Shown here: positions 1 to 6,814 of the stretch, one piece after another
How positions within the stretch are numbered: position 1 is the first letter of the stretch
Layout of the letters: every line of letters starts with the position of its first letter
Assembly: GCA_046094425.1 (NCBI GenBank)
Contig: JBJTHI010000206.1
Span: forward strand, 1-17,215
Direction: 5' to 3'
DNA length: 17,215 nt
Source of the DNA: JANPCX01 sp046094425
GTDB taxonomy: Bacteria > Pseudomonadota > Gammaproteobacteria > Burkholderiales > Burkholderiaceae_C
Program-made: the position numbers and the translations under genes
Notes under the pieces: generated by a model
The model's input: the letters and a program-made list of their open reading frames with translations, nothing else
Database searches by the model: none
What the model was told of the DNA's origin: nothing

Positions 1-715
1 GCCCCACGCTTTGCATCAGCGCGGCAGTCGCCACCACCAGCAAGAGGGCAGCGGCGGTGAAGACCTCCGGGGCATCACTGCGGGCAATCCAGCGCAGTGC
101 CGGGCGCAACAGCAAACGCCCGCCCAAAACGATGGCAACGATGACGGCCAGCGCCTTGGCCGCCCCCCACCATCCGCCGCCGCTGGTATGCACGTCACTC
201 ACCGCCAACAGCGGCAGCAGCGCCAAGATGGGGATGGCGGCCACGTCTTGTAAGAGCGCCACACTGAGCACACTTTGGCCTGACGAGGTGGCCATGAGGT
301 TGCGTTCATTCAGCACGCCCAACCCAATGGCAGTGGACGACATGGCCAGCCCAAGCGCTGCGGCCAGCGCCAAGCGCCAGTCCAAGCCCCACACCACAGC
401 GAGCAAGCCCATCAGCGTGGCCGAGCCGAAGAGTTGCACACTGCCCCAACCAAAGATGGGCTTGCGCAGGGCCCACAAGCGGCGTGGTTCCAACTCCAAC
501 CCCACCAGAAACAACATCAACACCACGCCAAACTCCGCGAAATGCAGCATTTGTTCAGGGTCGGTCACCAGTTTCAAACCCCAAGGGCCGATGGCGATGC
601 CCGCCGCGAGGTAACCGATGATGGATCCCAGCCCCAAGGCTTTGGCCAAGGGCACAGCCAAAACAGCGGCGCACAAGTAGATGAGGCTGGTGGTCAGCCA
701 AGAAGAGTGTTCCAT
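1..715 (-). CDS. kefC: KefB/KefC-type monovalent cation:proton antiporter (CPA2 family), 3' end outside window
   Basis: About 238 residues of an inner-membrane cation/proton antiporter are visible; the rest lies beyond the left edge. The minus-strand reading starts MEHSSWLTTSLIYLCAAVLA and continues as a chain of hydrophobic helices. Conserved stretches of the family are seen: GLGSIIGYLAAGIAIGPWG (residues about 29-47), FGVVLMLFLVGLELEPRRLW (about 60-80), AMSSTAIGLGVLNERN and LLQDVAAIPILALLPLL. In Kef systems this membrane domain exchanges K+ for H+ during electrophile stress and is gated by a cytosolic KTN/RCK domain that binds glutathione adducts; that domain would be outside the window, so gating cannot be confirmed. 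The start ATG at 715 shares its A with the TGA stop of the upstream oxidoreductase (TGATG), as expected for translational coupling. KefB versus KefC cannot be told apart here. Confidence 0.9.
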   Translation of the reverse strand, partial: MEHSSWLTTSLIYLCAAVLAVPLAKALGLGSIIGYLAAGIAIGPWGLKLVTDPEQMLHFAEFGVVLMLFLVGLELEPRRLWALRKPIFGWGSVQLFGSATLMGLLAVVWGLDWRLALAAALGLAMSSTAIGLGVLNERNLMATSSGQSVLSVALLQDVAAIPILALLPLLAVSDVHTSGGGWWGAAKALAVIVAIVLGGRLLLRPALRWIARSDAPEVFTAAALLLVVATAALMQSVG

Positions 716-1395
716 CAGGCGACCCGGCTGTTGTGTGCGCGTTTGTGGGTGTCCTGCTCAGTGTTTGGCGGGCGAGCGCTGCTGGGCACTTCGCAGGCGA
801 TGCATTCGGGCAAACCGTCCAACTCCGGCCATTCGGGGTAGCTTCGCAGTTGCTGGGCGTACTGCGCTGCGGCTTGTTCAATGTCGCCATCACTGACGCG
901 CTGCGCACCATGCAGCAGCAAGGGTGGCAAAAATCGCATGCCGCACAGGGCAGCGGTTTGCTCATAGGGTGGCAAAAACGCGTCGAAGAAATAACGGTTG
1001 TAGCCACTGGGGGAATACGAGTCTTCGGGGCCACCCGTGCTGGCCACCAGCCACAGGTCTTTGCCCCGAAGTGCATGACCGCCCGGGCCATAAGCCCAGC
1101 CCAAGGTGAGCACCTCGTCCACCCACAACTTCATCAAAGCAGGCATGTGGTACCAGTGGATGGGGTGCTGCCACACCACCAACTGGGCCTGCTCCAGCAG
1201 ACGCTGCTCGGTTGCCACGTCCACCGCATAGTCTGGGTACAGGGCATACAGGTCGCGCACCGCCACCCGCCCACCCACGGCGGTTGCAGCGCGCATCAAG
1301 GCCCTGTTGGCACGGGAGTGGGCCATGTCAGGGTGGGCGACCAGCACCAGAACGTCTGGTGTGGGGGTAGAAATCGCGTTGGATTCAACAGTCAT
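715..1395 (-). CDS. kefF: KefF-like NAD(P)H oxidoreductase, ancillary subunit of the potassium efflux system
   Basis: A 226-residue flavodoxin-fold quinone/NAD(P)H oxidoreductase of the KefF/KefG type. The N-terminus carries the flavin-binding start of the fold (VLVLVAHPDMAHSRANRAL), followed by VVWQHPIHWYHMPALMKLWVDEV, WAYGPGGHALRGKDLWLV and the STGGPEDSYSPSGYNRYFF loop typical of the family. KefF binds the KefC antiporter, is needed for its full activity and reduces quinones and electrophiles in the cytoplasm. The open frame extends upstream to 1806, but homology to the family begins just after the ATG at 1395, and the extension overlaps the divergent gene, so 1395 is chosen. Its stop overlaps the start of the antiporter gene by one base, which supports a two-gene operon. 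Family assignment is firm; assignment to KefF rather than KefG rests on the neighbour. Confidence 0.88.
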   Translation of the reverse strand: MTVESNAISTPTPDVLVLVAHPDMAHSRANRALMRAATAVGGRVAVRDLYALYPDYAVDVATEQRLLEQAQLVVWQHPIHWYHMPALMKLWVDEVLTLGWAYGPGGHALRGKDLWLVASTGGPEDSYSPSGYNRYFFDAFLPPYEQTAALCGMRFLPPLLLHGAQRVSDGDIEQAAAQYAQQLRSYPEWPELDGLPECIACEVPSSARPPNTEQDTHKRAHNSRVA

Positions 1396-1514
1396 GGCAG
1401 CGTGAGGAATGAGCAAAACCGCAAGATTAGCGGGTGAATACGGGTGATTTCTGGGTCGCCAGGACGCAAGCTGGCATACATAATGCCTTGGTCGTTCACG
1501 AATTGAGCACTCAC
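1396..1514. promoter_or_regulatory. Divergent intergenic region between kefF and the DUF1631 gene
   Basis: This stretch separates two divergent genes and must hold the promoter of at least one. A CATAAT hexamer at 1479-1484, inside the small inverted repeat GGCAT/ATGCC (1473-1477 and 1483-1487), would place transcription start near 1491, just ahead of the ATG at 1515. No clear -35 box was found, and no convincing promoter for kefF was picked out. The assignment is by eye. Confidence 0.35.
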
Positions 1515-3791
1515 ATGCCTGCTCACCCCGCTGCTCTCTCTGCATTGGCGCCACAGTTTCAGCGCTTTGTTGACGATGAGTTGTCACGCAGCCCCGCGTT
1601 GATTGACGCCATCGCTGTCGGCACCATCGAACAATTGCGCCAACCCACGGGTGGCATGTTATCGCTCCAGGAGCGGCAACACTACTTTGAGTTGATCGAC
1701 CACCTGCGCCAGCGCCACGGCTTGTTGCGCGATGGGTTTGTGGACACCCTGGCCCAATTGGTGCGCAACGATTTACAAGAACGCCACAGCGGTGTGCACA
1801 GCGCATCCAGTGTGGACTTTGGCGATTTCGGCGGCACCCTCACCTTGATGGACGAAGGCCAAGTCGAGGCGGATATTGAAATCTCCCGCGCTGCCCTCTT
1901 GATCGACAGCACCGCCGAGTGGGAGCTGCGAGAGCTGCAATCCTTCACGTCCACGCTCAATGGGCAGCAGCATGTCACGCCCGAGTCCAACCCATTTCGG
2001 CCCGTGTTTTACGCCCGCGCACTGTGGCACGGGGCATGTGCCATCACCTCGGCCCCGGTTCAGCGTGGCATTTTTTTGCTGCTGGCATCAGGTGTGGCCT
2101 CGGGTTTACTCAAAAAAGCCTGGGCGGCAGCGTCCAGCCGCATCGAAGCCATGGGCATCACACCGGGCATGTACCGCACGGTGGTGCTGACCGCCAGCAG
2201 CACCGGCGGCAGCCGTGTGCCACCCAAGGGCGGCGTAGCCACCAGCACGCCCACAGAAGCCGCTTTGTTTGGTTTGCCGCCGGCCCCTGCCACCTTGAGT
2301 TGGGCACGCGAGCAACTCAACCACCGCCAGTCACCCGCCAGCCGCGCGCATGCCAGCAACGAACTGGGACTGCCCGATTTGCCGCGCTCAGGCTTCACAC
2401 CTGGCCCCGAATTCGCGCAGGCGTTGTTGCGGCTGGAACAACTGCTGGCCCAACTGCCTGCACACGGTGCCGGCTCAAGCGTGCACAGCGAATTGGCAAC
2501 GCCACGCCTGCGCGACCACCTGCAAGCCCTCACCGCAGCCACATCGGAGCGCAGCGACCACCAGATCATTGATCTGATGGCACGGTTTTTCGATGTGGTG
2601 CTGTCAGACACGCAAGTCCACGCAGCCTGTCGTCCCTTGCTCACCAAACTCCAGTCTTCTGCCTTGCAAGTAGCGCTGGACGACTCCAGCATGCTCGCCG
2701 ACCACCGGCACCCGGTTTGGCTGTTCATGGATCAACTGAGTAGCGCCTTCGCACTGTATTTCCATCCGGGTGATCCCAGGCTGTCTGCACTGCGCAGTTT
2801 TTCCGACGAATTGCTACAAGAAATGGTCGCCAACAGCGCCCAAGATGCAGGTCTGTACCGCCTTGCACTGGCCCGGCTTGGCAGCCACCTTCAGAGCGCA
2901 CGCGAGGCCGAGTTGGCGGCCGCTGGGCAGCATGTGGACGAGCTGTTATTGCTGGAAAAGCGCGACCATTTGCAAAGACAAATTTCGCAGCGGCTTGTGG
3001 ATCAACTGGTGCCTCTGCGGGTGACCCCTGGCGTGCGGCGTTTTATCACCGGCGAGTGGGCGCGTGTGCTGGCCCACGCCATGTTGCGCCACGGCGAGCA
3101 GTCTGAGACAACCATCGCCTACATGAAGGCTGTGGACGATTTGCTGTGGAGCCTGAACCCACCTGACCACCCACAAAGCCGCCAGCGCCTGCTGCACTTG
3201 TTGCCTAACCTACTGCACCGGCTGCGCACCGGCATGAGCTTGATCGGCCTGCCCACCAGTGAGCAAGAACACTTCATGAACGAGCTCATGACCTTGCACA
3301 CCGAAGCCCTGCGGCCCGGGCAAAAAGGCAGCGGCGGCGGCGTGGTGGGCTTGGCACCCACGTCAGCAGCCAAGGCCGCCACGCCCGAACAAATCGTACA
3401 AATGCTGCGCGACGAACCTGCCCCGGCCGAGCAACTGGGACCATCTTTTGCAGACTCGCTGATCGAGTTGTCATCCATGGACACCGTGCCCGCCGAGCTG
3501 CTCGAAACCCACCCGCCCGGAGAAGACAGCGACTTTTCCTCTCCCGTCGAATCCATGTCAGTCGGCCAGGGCATCCGGCTCTTTTTGCGTGGCCGCTGGA
3601 GCCGGGTACAACTCTTGTGGCGCAGCCCCAAAGGCATGTACTTTTTGTTTGCCGGCGAAGCGCCCGGCCGCACCCACTCCATCACCCAGGCTGCGCTGGA
3701 GCGGCTCAGCGGCGAAAAATTGCTGCTGCCGCTGGAGGAGCAGGTTTTGTCGCAACGGGCACTGAAAGCGGTGATCGACGAGCTGGTTTGA
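1515..3791 (+). CDS. DUF1631 family protein, function unknown
   Basis: A large soluble protein (758 residues from the ATG at 1515) matching the DUF1631 family of beta- and gammaproteobacteria, usually about 700-800 residues. The N-terminal helical part contains FQRFVDDELSR and LSLQERQHYFELIDHLRQRHG. The signature region lies at about residues 541-600 (DDLLWSLNPP, then LLPNLLHRLRTGMSLIG and a paired HFMNELMTLHTEAL). The C-terminal part (about 690-758: GRWSRVQLLWRSPKGMYFLF, then HSITQAALERL) reads like the PilZ-like tail of the family, suggesting but not proving nucleotide or second-messenger sensing. No signal peptide or membrane helix is evident. The frame also has an upstream GTG at 1434; 1515 is preferred because the family's conserved sequence begins shortly after it and a candidate -10 element lies between the two. 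Neither start has a good ribosome binding site. Confidence 0.85.
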   Translation: MPAHPAALSALAPQFQRFVDDELSRSPALIDAIAVGTIEQLRQPTGGMLSLQERQHYFELIDHLRQRHGLLRDGFVDTLAQLVRNDLQERHSGVHSASSVDFGDFGGTLTLMDEGQVEADIEISRAALLIDSTAEWELRELQSFTSTLNGQQHVTPESNPFRPVFYARALWHGACAITSAPVQRGIFLLLASGVASGLLKKAWAAASSRIEAMGITPGMYRTVVLTASSTGGSRVPPKGGVATSTPTEAALFGLPPAPATLSWAREQLNHRQSPASRAHASNELGLPDLPRSGFTPGPEFAQALLRLEQLLAQLPAHGAGSSVHSELATPRLRDHLQALTAATSERSDHQIIDLMARFFDVVLSDTQVHAACRPLLTKLQSSALQVALDDSSMLADHRHPVWLFMDQLSSAFALYFHPGDPRLSALRSFSDELLQEMVANSAQDAGLYRLALARLGSHLQSAREAELAAAGQHVDELLLLEKRDHLQRQISQRLVDQLVPLRVTPGVRRFITGEWARVLAHAMLRHGEQSETTIAYMKAVDDLLWSLNPPDHPQSRQRLLHLLPNLLHRLRTGMSLIGLPTSEQEHFMNELMTLHTEALRPGQKGSGGGVVGLAPTSAAKAATPEQIVQMLRDEPAPAEQLGPSFADSLIELSSMDTVPAELLETHPPGEDSDFSSPVESMSVGQGIRLFLRGRWSRVQLLWRSPKGMYFLFAGEAPGRTHSITQAALERLSGEKLLLPLEEQVLSQRALKAVIDELV

Positions 3792-3843
3792 TTCGCTCAG
3801 TGACACAGACAAACTCTGTAGTGGCACCAGAATCAAAGCAGCG

Positions 3844-3869
3844 GGTGAGTAGCGAGAAAGCGGCTCACC
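3844..3869. terminator. Possible weak hairpin between converging genes
   Basis: GGTGAG (3844-3849) pairs with CTCACC (3864-3869); an inner GC/GC pair closes a GAGAAA loop, with one wobble and one mismatch between. It lies between the DUF1631 stop and the stop of the sucrose phosphorylase remnant, which it overlaps, so it could end transcripts from either side. There is no run of T on either side, so a Rho-independent terminator is doubtful. Confidence 0.25.
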
Positions 3870-4347
3870 AACTCTTGGTGGTGAACCCATCCGCCTGAGT
3901 GCAGCGTAACTCGTGGGCCAGGGTATCAAAACTCACGGTCAGAACCGCCTCATGCTGGCCCTGGCGCCAAGACAAAACGAGCGTTTCGTCTTCACTGGAG
4001 GACAGCGTGAACTCTCCCGCGAACGCAGGGTGCGTGTTGCGAAATTCAATCAATGCCAACAACTGCTGAACTACAGGACGCCGAACTTGCAGTTGCATCT
4101 CCGCAGCTGTGTAGCGATGGCGGTTGATGTCACGCCCCACGCGGGTGGTGCGCAGCAAGTCCATGTCGTTGTGGCCAGCGAGCAAACCGACGTAGTACAC
4201 CTGAGGGATGCCAGGCATAAAAAACTGAATTGCCCGCGCCAGCAAATACTGGCGATCGTTTCTCGCCAAGGCATCGTAGAACGTGCAATTGACTTGGTAG
4301 AGATCCAGGTTAGACGCTGCGGCACCTGTGGCTTCTCGACTTTGTCC
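3865..4347 (-). pseudogene. C-terminal remnant of a sucrose phosphorylase-type GH13 enzyme
   Basis: The minus frame ending at 3865 encodes about 160 residues with no usable start. It reads GQSREATGAAASN, then LDLYQVNCTFYDALARND, then FFMPGIPQVYYVGLLAG, NDMDLLRTTRVGRDINRH and RRPVVQQLLALIEFRNTHPAF. These are hallmark C-terminal sequences of GH13 subfamily 18, whose best-known member is sucrose phosphorylase (sucrose + phosphate to glucose-1-phosphate + fructose). Full enzymes are about 490-500 residues, so roughly the first two thirds, including the catalytic Asp and Glu, is missing. Its upstream end meets a TonB-dependent receptor fragment in another frame at about 4339-4350. The retained part has no internal stop or frameshift, which points to a recent loss. 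Other GH13_18 phosphorylases (glucosylglycerol, glucosylglycerate) share these motifs, so the original substrate is not certain. Confidence 0.85.
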
Positions 4348-4568
4348 ATCTTGGTGCTTCGACCCGAGGTACCCGTCACGATGACCTTGTCCAACTGAAG
4401 GCCATCGTTTTTAGCCTCAGTGGCGGGCGGTGCGTCAGGGGCGGCTGGAGCAGCCTGCGCTGCAGGCGCAGCCGGAGTCTGGGCTTGCGCTGGCCCGCCA
4501 ACAACGGCCAGTAGCGCCACGGCAAGCGCGATCGGTGATCGTTTGAATGTAGTGCTGATGTCGCGCAT
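4341..4568 (-). pseudogene. N-terminal remnant of a TonB-dependent outer-membrane receptor
   Basis: The minus frame starting at the ATG at 4568 encodes MRDISTTFKRSPIALAVALL, a signal peptide with likely cleavage after AQA (residue 29), then an Ala/Pro-rich linker and LQLDKVIVTGTSGRSTKMD, the conserved opening of the receptor plug domain. Receptor identity stops at about residue 75. After that the frame runs on to 4071 through sequence that is sucrose phosphorylase read in the wrong phase, giving a 165-residue chimera with no receptor barrel. A ribosome binding site (GGAG, 4578-4581) lies nine bases before the ATG, so the leader could still be translated and exported. Intact receptors of this kind have 700-1000 residues and import sugars across the outer membrane. 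Confidence 0.8.
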
Positions 4569-4699
4569 GCAGTATGTCTCCGAGTTGATGTTGGGTTGCG
4601 CGCCACGGCCTTGAGCTTTCTCGGCATGACCCGCCAGGATCGAGGTGCCACAACGGCACAGCGGGCTCTATCGGGCTCCGCATGGCAAAGACTTTAACA

Positions 4700-4721
4700 A
4701 GAATGCAATCGATTGCATTCT
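4700..4721. promoter_or_regulatory. Perfect 22-bp palindrome, probable LacI-family operator
   Basis: The core TGCAATCGATTGCA extends symmetrically to 22 bp with no mismatch (A/T at the outer ends), and the centre of symmetry is a CG step. LacI/GalR-family operators are typically palindromes centred on CG with A/T-rich flanks in the half-sites. It lies about 130 bases upstream of the receptor start and about 145 bases beyond the stop of the LacI-family gene, the likely cognate regulator. Binding itself is inferred. Confidence 0.75.
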
Positions 4722-4765
4722 GGGTAAACACCAAGGGTCGCTCACATTTATTTCGGTGTTTACCC
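4722..4765. repeat. 11-bp perfect inverted repeat adjoining the operator
   Basis: GGGTAAACACC at 4722-4732 is the exact reverse complement of GGTGTTTACCC at 4755-4765, with 22 bases between. It begins at the base after the 22-bp palindrome. The arms are 33 bp apart, about three helical turns, so they could be paired half-sites for a regulator on one face of the helix, or a stem-loop in RNA. There is no T-run, so it is not a terminator. Confidence 0.6.
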
Positions 4766-4804
4766 TTTTATCTCCGACACCCTTGGCGTCATCTTTGTGC
4801 ACTT

Positions 4805-4819
4805 ATGCAAACGTTTTAT
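4805..4819. promoter_or_regulatory. Possible second LacI-family operator (AAACGTTT core)
   Basis: ATGCAAACGTTTTAT contains the 8-bp palindrome AAACGTTT (4809-4816) centred on CG, a common core in LacI-family operators, but the outer half-site bases do not match. It lies about 100 bp from the perfect palindrome, a distance at which looping between operators would be possible. It is weak on its own. Confidence 0.3.
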
Positions 4820-4865
4820 GTCGCCATGCTTGAGTGCGCTTGTCGAACAAACGCTAGGCCGGAAT

Positions 4866-5966
4866 TCAGCGGGCGCGGAGTGCAGAGTCGCTAACCGGGC
4901 GAGTGCTGGCGCGCACAATCAGCTCGACCGGCAAAGAGCGGGGTTGCACTTGTTCGCCATCGATGATGCGCAGCAACGCATCCACCAACTCGACACCTGC
5001 TCGCGCAATGGGCTGGCGCACTGTGGTCAGAGGGGGGTTGGAGTGGCTGGCCCACTCGATGTCGTCATAACCAACCACCGCGACGTCGTCAGGGACTCGA
5101 CGCCCGAACACCGCCAATGCCTGTGTCGTGGCACTGGCCAATACATCGCTGCAAGCGAATACCGCATCGAATGAAATACCCTCTTCGCAAAGCCGCGTGA
5201 TGCCAGCACGGGCCTGGTTGGCGTCGAACGGCACGGGAACCAACAATGCTGGGTCGGTGCTCAAATGTGCATCGGCATGCGCCTGCTGGTAGCCCTGAAA
5301 GCGATGCAAAACTTCGGGCAGTGCCACGTCGCCCAAAAACACGACACGCCTGTGCCCCAACCCTAGCAAATGCTGGGTCGCCAGCAAACCGCCAATCACA
5401 TTTTCTCCGCCCACGGTGCAGTAGATTTGCCGAGGCATTTGGGTGCCCCACACCACCACCGGTAACTGCTGGGCAGCCAGTCGGTTGAGTTGATCGTGGT
5501 GCCGCCACTGACCAATCAAAATCACCCCGATGGCAACGCCTGACTGAATCAAGTTGCCGACCGAATCCAGGTGCTCCGCATCCACACGCGAAAGCAACAT
5601 ATCAAAACCTCTCTCGGTCAACGCATCGGCCAAGCTGCCCACCATGGACAGGAAAAAAGGATCTGACACATGCTGCCGCGACACGCGGTCATAGGGAATC
5701 ACAACCGCGACCGTGCGGTTTTGTTTGAGGCGTAAGTTCTTTGCGCCCACATTGATGGAGTAGTTCAACGAACGCGCCAGTTCATCCACACGCTGGCGGG
5801 TTTGTTCACTGATCAAAGGGCTGCCATTGAGCGCACGCGACACCGTCGCCACCGACACGCCCGCCAACCGGGCAATGTCCGCCATTTGTAAGCGACGCCT
5901 ATCCGCAGAGGACGTTGTTGCTCGAGGCAACTCCGAAGAAGTGGGGTTTTGATTTTTCTTTCGCAT
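4866..5966 (-). CDS. LacI-family transcriptional regulator, likely of the lost sugar-utilization locus
   Basis: A 366-residue regulator with the full LacI/GalR architecture. A basic, polar N-terminal tail precedes the helix-turn-helix at about residues 27-60 (MADIARLAGVSVATVSRALN, then SEQTRQRVDELARSLNY). The hinge has the AKNLR motif, and the periplasmic-binding-protein-like sensor domain follows (TVAVVIPYD, DPFFLSMVGSLADALTERG, FDAVFACSDVLASATTQAL, VAVVGYDDIEWASHSNPPLT, TVRQPIARAGVELVDALL). It appears intact. ATG at 5966 is used; a GTG immediately upstream would add one residue. The gap to the engB stop is 12 bp, so it may be read through from engB. It sits directly upstream of the receptor and sucrose phosphorylase remnants with palindromic operators between, so its ligand was probably the sugar handled there or a derivative; that is inference. 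Confidence 0.93.
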   Translation of the reverse strand: MRKKNQNPTSSELPRATTSSADRRRLQMADIARLAGVSVATVSRALNGSPLISEQTRQRVDELARSLNYSINVGAKNLRLKQNRTVAVVIPYDRVSRQHVSDPFFLSMVGSLADALTERGFDMLLSRVDAEHLDSVGNLIQSGVAIGVILIGQWRHHDQLNRLAAQQLPVVVWGTQMPRQIYCTVGGENVIGGLLATQHLLGLGHRRVVFLGDVALPEVLHRFQGYQQAHADAHLSTDPALLVPVPFDANQARAGITRLCEEGISFDAVFACSDVLASATTQALAVFGRRVPDDVAVVGYDDIEWASHSNPPLTTVRQPIARAGVELVDALLRIIDGEQVQPRSLPVELIVRASTRPVSDSALRAR

Positions 5967-5978
5967 CACAGATCAACA

Positions 5979-6737
5979 TCATGCAACAGCCGAGGGGTGA
6001 ACCCACTGGTACAGCAACCACGCGGCATCGCCCAGTCCACTTTTTTTCAGTGCTGAGAACAAACTCATCGCCAAGTCAGACTCCTCAGTGGCCACTTCAC
6101 CCAGTACAGCCTGCGCTGCTGCCAGTGCCGCGTCGGCGTCTCTGCGATTGAGTTTGTCAGCTTTGGTGAGCAGCACCAGCAGCTTCACGGAACCATTGAC
6201 CAAACGGGGCGCGATGAACTCCAGCAGTTGTTTGTCCAGGTCCGTGAAACCCAAACGCGAATCCACCATCAGCACCACGCCGCGCAGGCTGCGTCTTTCG
6301 GCCAAATAGTCGGCCATCACCTGCTGCCAGCGCAGCTTGGCACCCCGCGCCACGGCGGCATAACCGTAGCCGGGCAAATCGGCGAACAAAGCATCGGGTT
6401 GCAACTTGGGGCCCACTTCAAACAAATTGATGTGCTGGGTGCGGCCAGGGGTTTTCGATGCAAAGGCCAACCGCCCTTGCTGGGCCAGGGTGTTGATGGC
6501 CGTGCTTTTGCCCGCGTTGGAGCGGCCCACAAAGGCAATCTCGGGTAACTCGGTAGGCGGCAGTTGATCCAATTGACTCGCCGTGGTGAGGAAGCGCGCT
6601 GAGTGCGTCCACGCCAGGGCTTCACGCTGCTCGGGCGCCAGTTGGGTCAAATCGGCTGCGGCAGAATGGGTGGGCCGAGAAGCTTGGGGCGTTTTTCCAG
6701 GCGGAACCTTGGCGGACTTGCGGGGGGGCTGGGTCAT
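5979..6737 (-). CDS. engB: Ribosome biogenesis GTP-binding protein EngB/YihA/YsxC
   Basis: A 252-residue TRAFAC-class GTPase needed for large ribosomal subunit assembly. All nucleotide-binding motifs are present: G1 GRSNAGKST (residues 71-79), the G2 region KTPGRTQHIN (95-104), G3 DLPGYG (120-125), G4 TKADK (191-195) and a G5-like SALKKSG near the C-terminus. The first 45 or so residues (Pro/Lys/Ala-rich) are an N-terminal extension compared with the roughly 210-residue E. coli protein. Start ATG at 6737. It is divergent from cytochrome c4, an arrangement I recall as common in Comamonadaceae. The LacI-family gene follows 12 bp downstream on the same strand. Confidence 0.96.
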   Translation of the reverse strand: MTQPPRKSAKVPPGKTPQASRPTHSAAADLTQLAPEQREALAWTHSARFLTTASQLDQLPPTELPEIAFVGRSNAGKSTAINTLAQQGRLAFASKTPGRTQHINLFEVGPKLQPDALFADLPGYGYAAVARGAKLRWQQVMADYLAERRSLRGVVLMVDSRLGFTDLDKQLLEFIAPRLVNGSVKLLVLLTKADKLNRRDADAALAAAQAVLGEVATEESDLAMSLFSALKKSGLGDAAWLLYQWVHPSAVA

Positions 6738-6775
6738 ATTTATGCTGGCCGCGTAGGCCCCAAATCACTCCATTG

Positions 6776-6781
6776 TAAAAT
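6776..6781 (+). promoter_or_regulatory. Candidate -10 element for the cytochrome c4 gene
   Basis: TAAAAT (5 of 6 to TATAAT) lies 33 bases before the cytochrome c4 ATG in the 77-bp divergent spacer with engB. No good -35 box is present at 16-18 bp upstream, so the call is tentative. Confidence 0.35.
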
Positions 6782-6814
6782 CGACGGGTTTTGCACTTGA
6801 AAGCAAAGAGAAAC

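Larger units (their letters stand above)
4569..4865. promoter_or_regulatory. Regulatory region between the LacI-family gene and the receptor remnant
   Basis: About 300 bases without a gene. On the minus strand it is the upstream region of the former receptor operon. It holds a 22-bp perfect palindrome (4700-4721), a directly adjoining 11-bp inverted repeat (4722-4765), an AAACGTTT core (4809-4816) and the receptor's ribosome binding site near 4580. No -35/-10 pair could be fixed with confidence; TTGTTA just downstream of the palindrome on the minus strand is a possible -35 element, with no good -10 at normal spacing. Confidence 0.6.

Noticed and set aside
57..614. Plus-strand open frame of 185 codons over the antiporter
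   Set aside because: Composition is Ser/Pro/Lys-rich without a recognisable domain; the minus strand encodes clear antiporter helices.
715..1806. Full-length 363-residue reading of the KefF-like frame
   Set aside because: The first 137 residues are low-complexity, Arg/Cys-rich and antisense to the DUF1631 gene; family homology begins at the ATG at 1395.
3865..4269. A 134-residue functional protein beginning at the TTG at 4269
   Set aside because: Recognisable phosphorylase sequence continues upstream past the putative start (LDLYQVNCTFYDA), so this is a truncated gene, with the catalytic residues missing.
4722..4765. Inverted repeat as a Rho-independent terminator for the LacI-family gene
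   Set aside because: The loop is 22 bases and there is no T-run on either strand.
3792..4865. Insertion sequence or phage remnant as cause of the gene loss
   Set aside because: No transposase fragment, target duplication or terminal inverted repeat was found around the junction or region edges.
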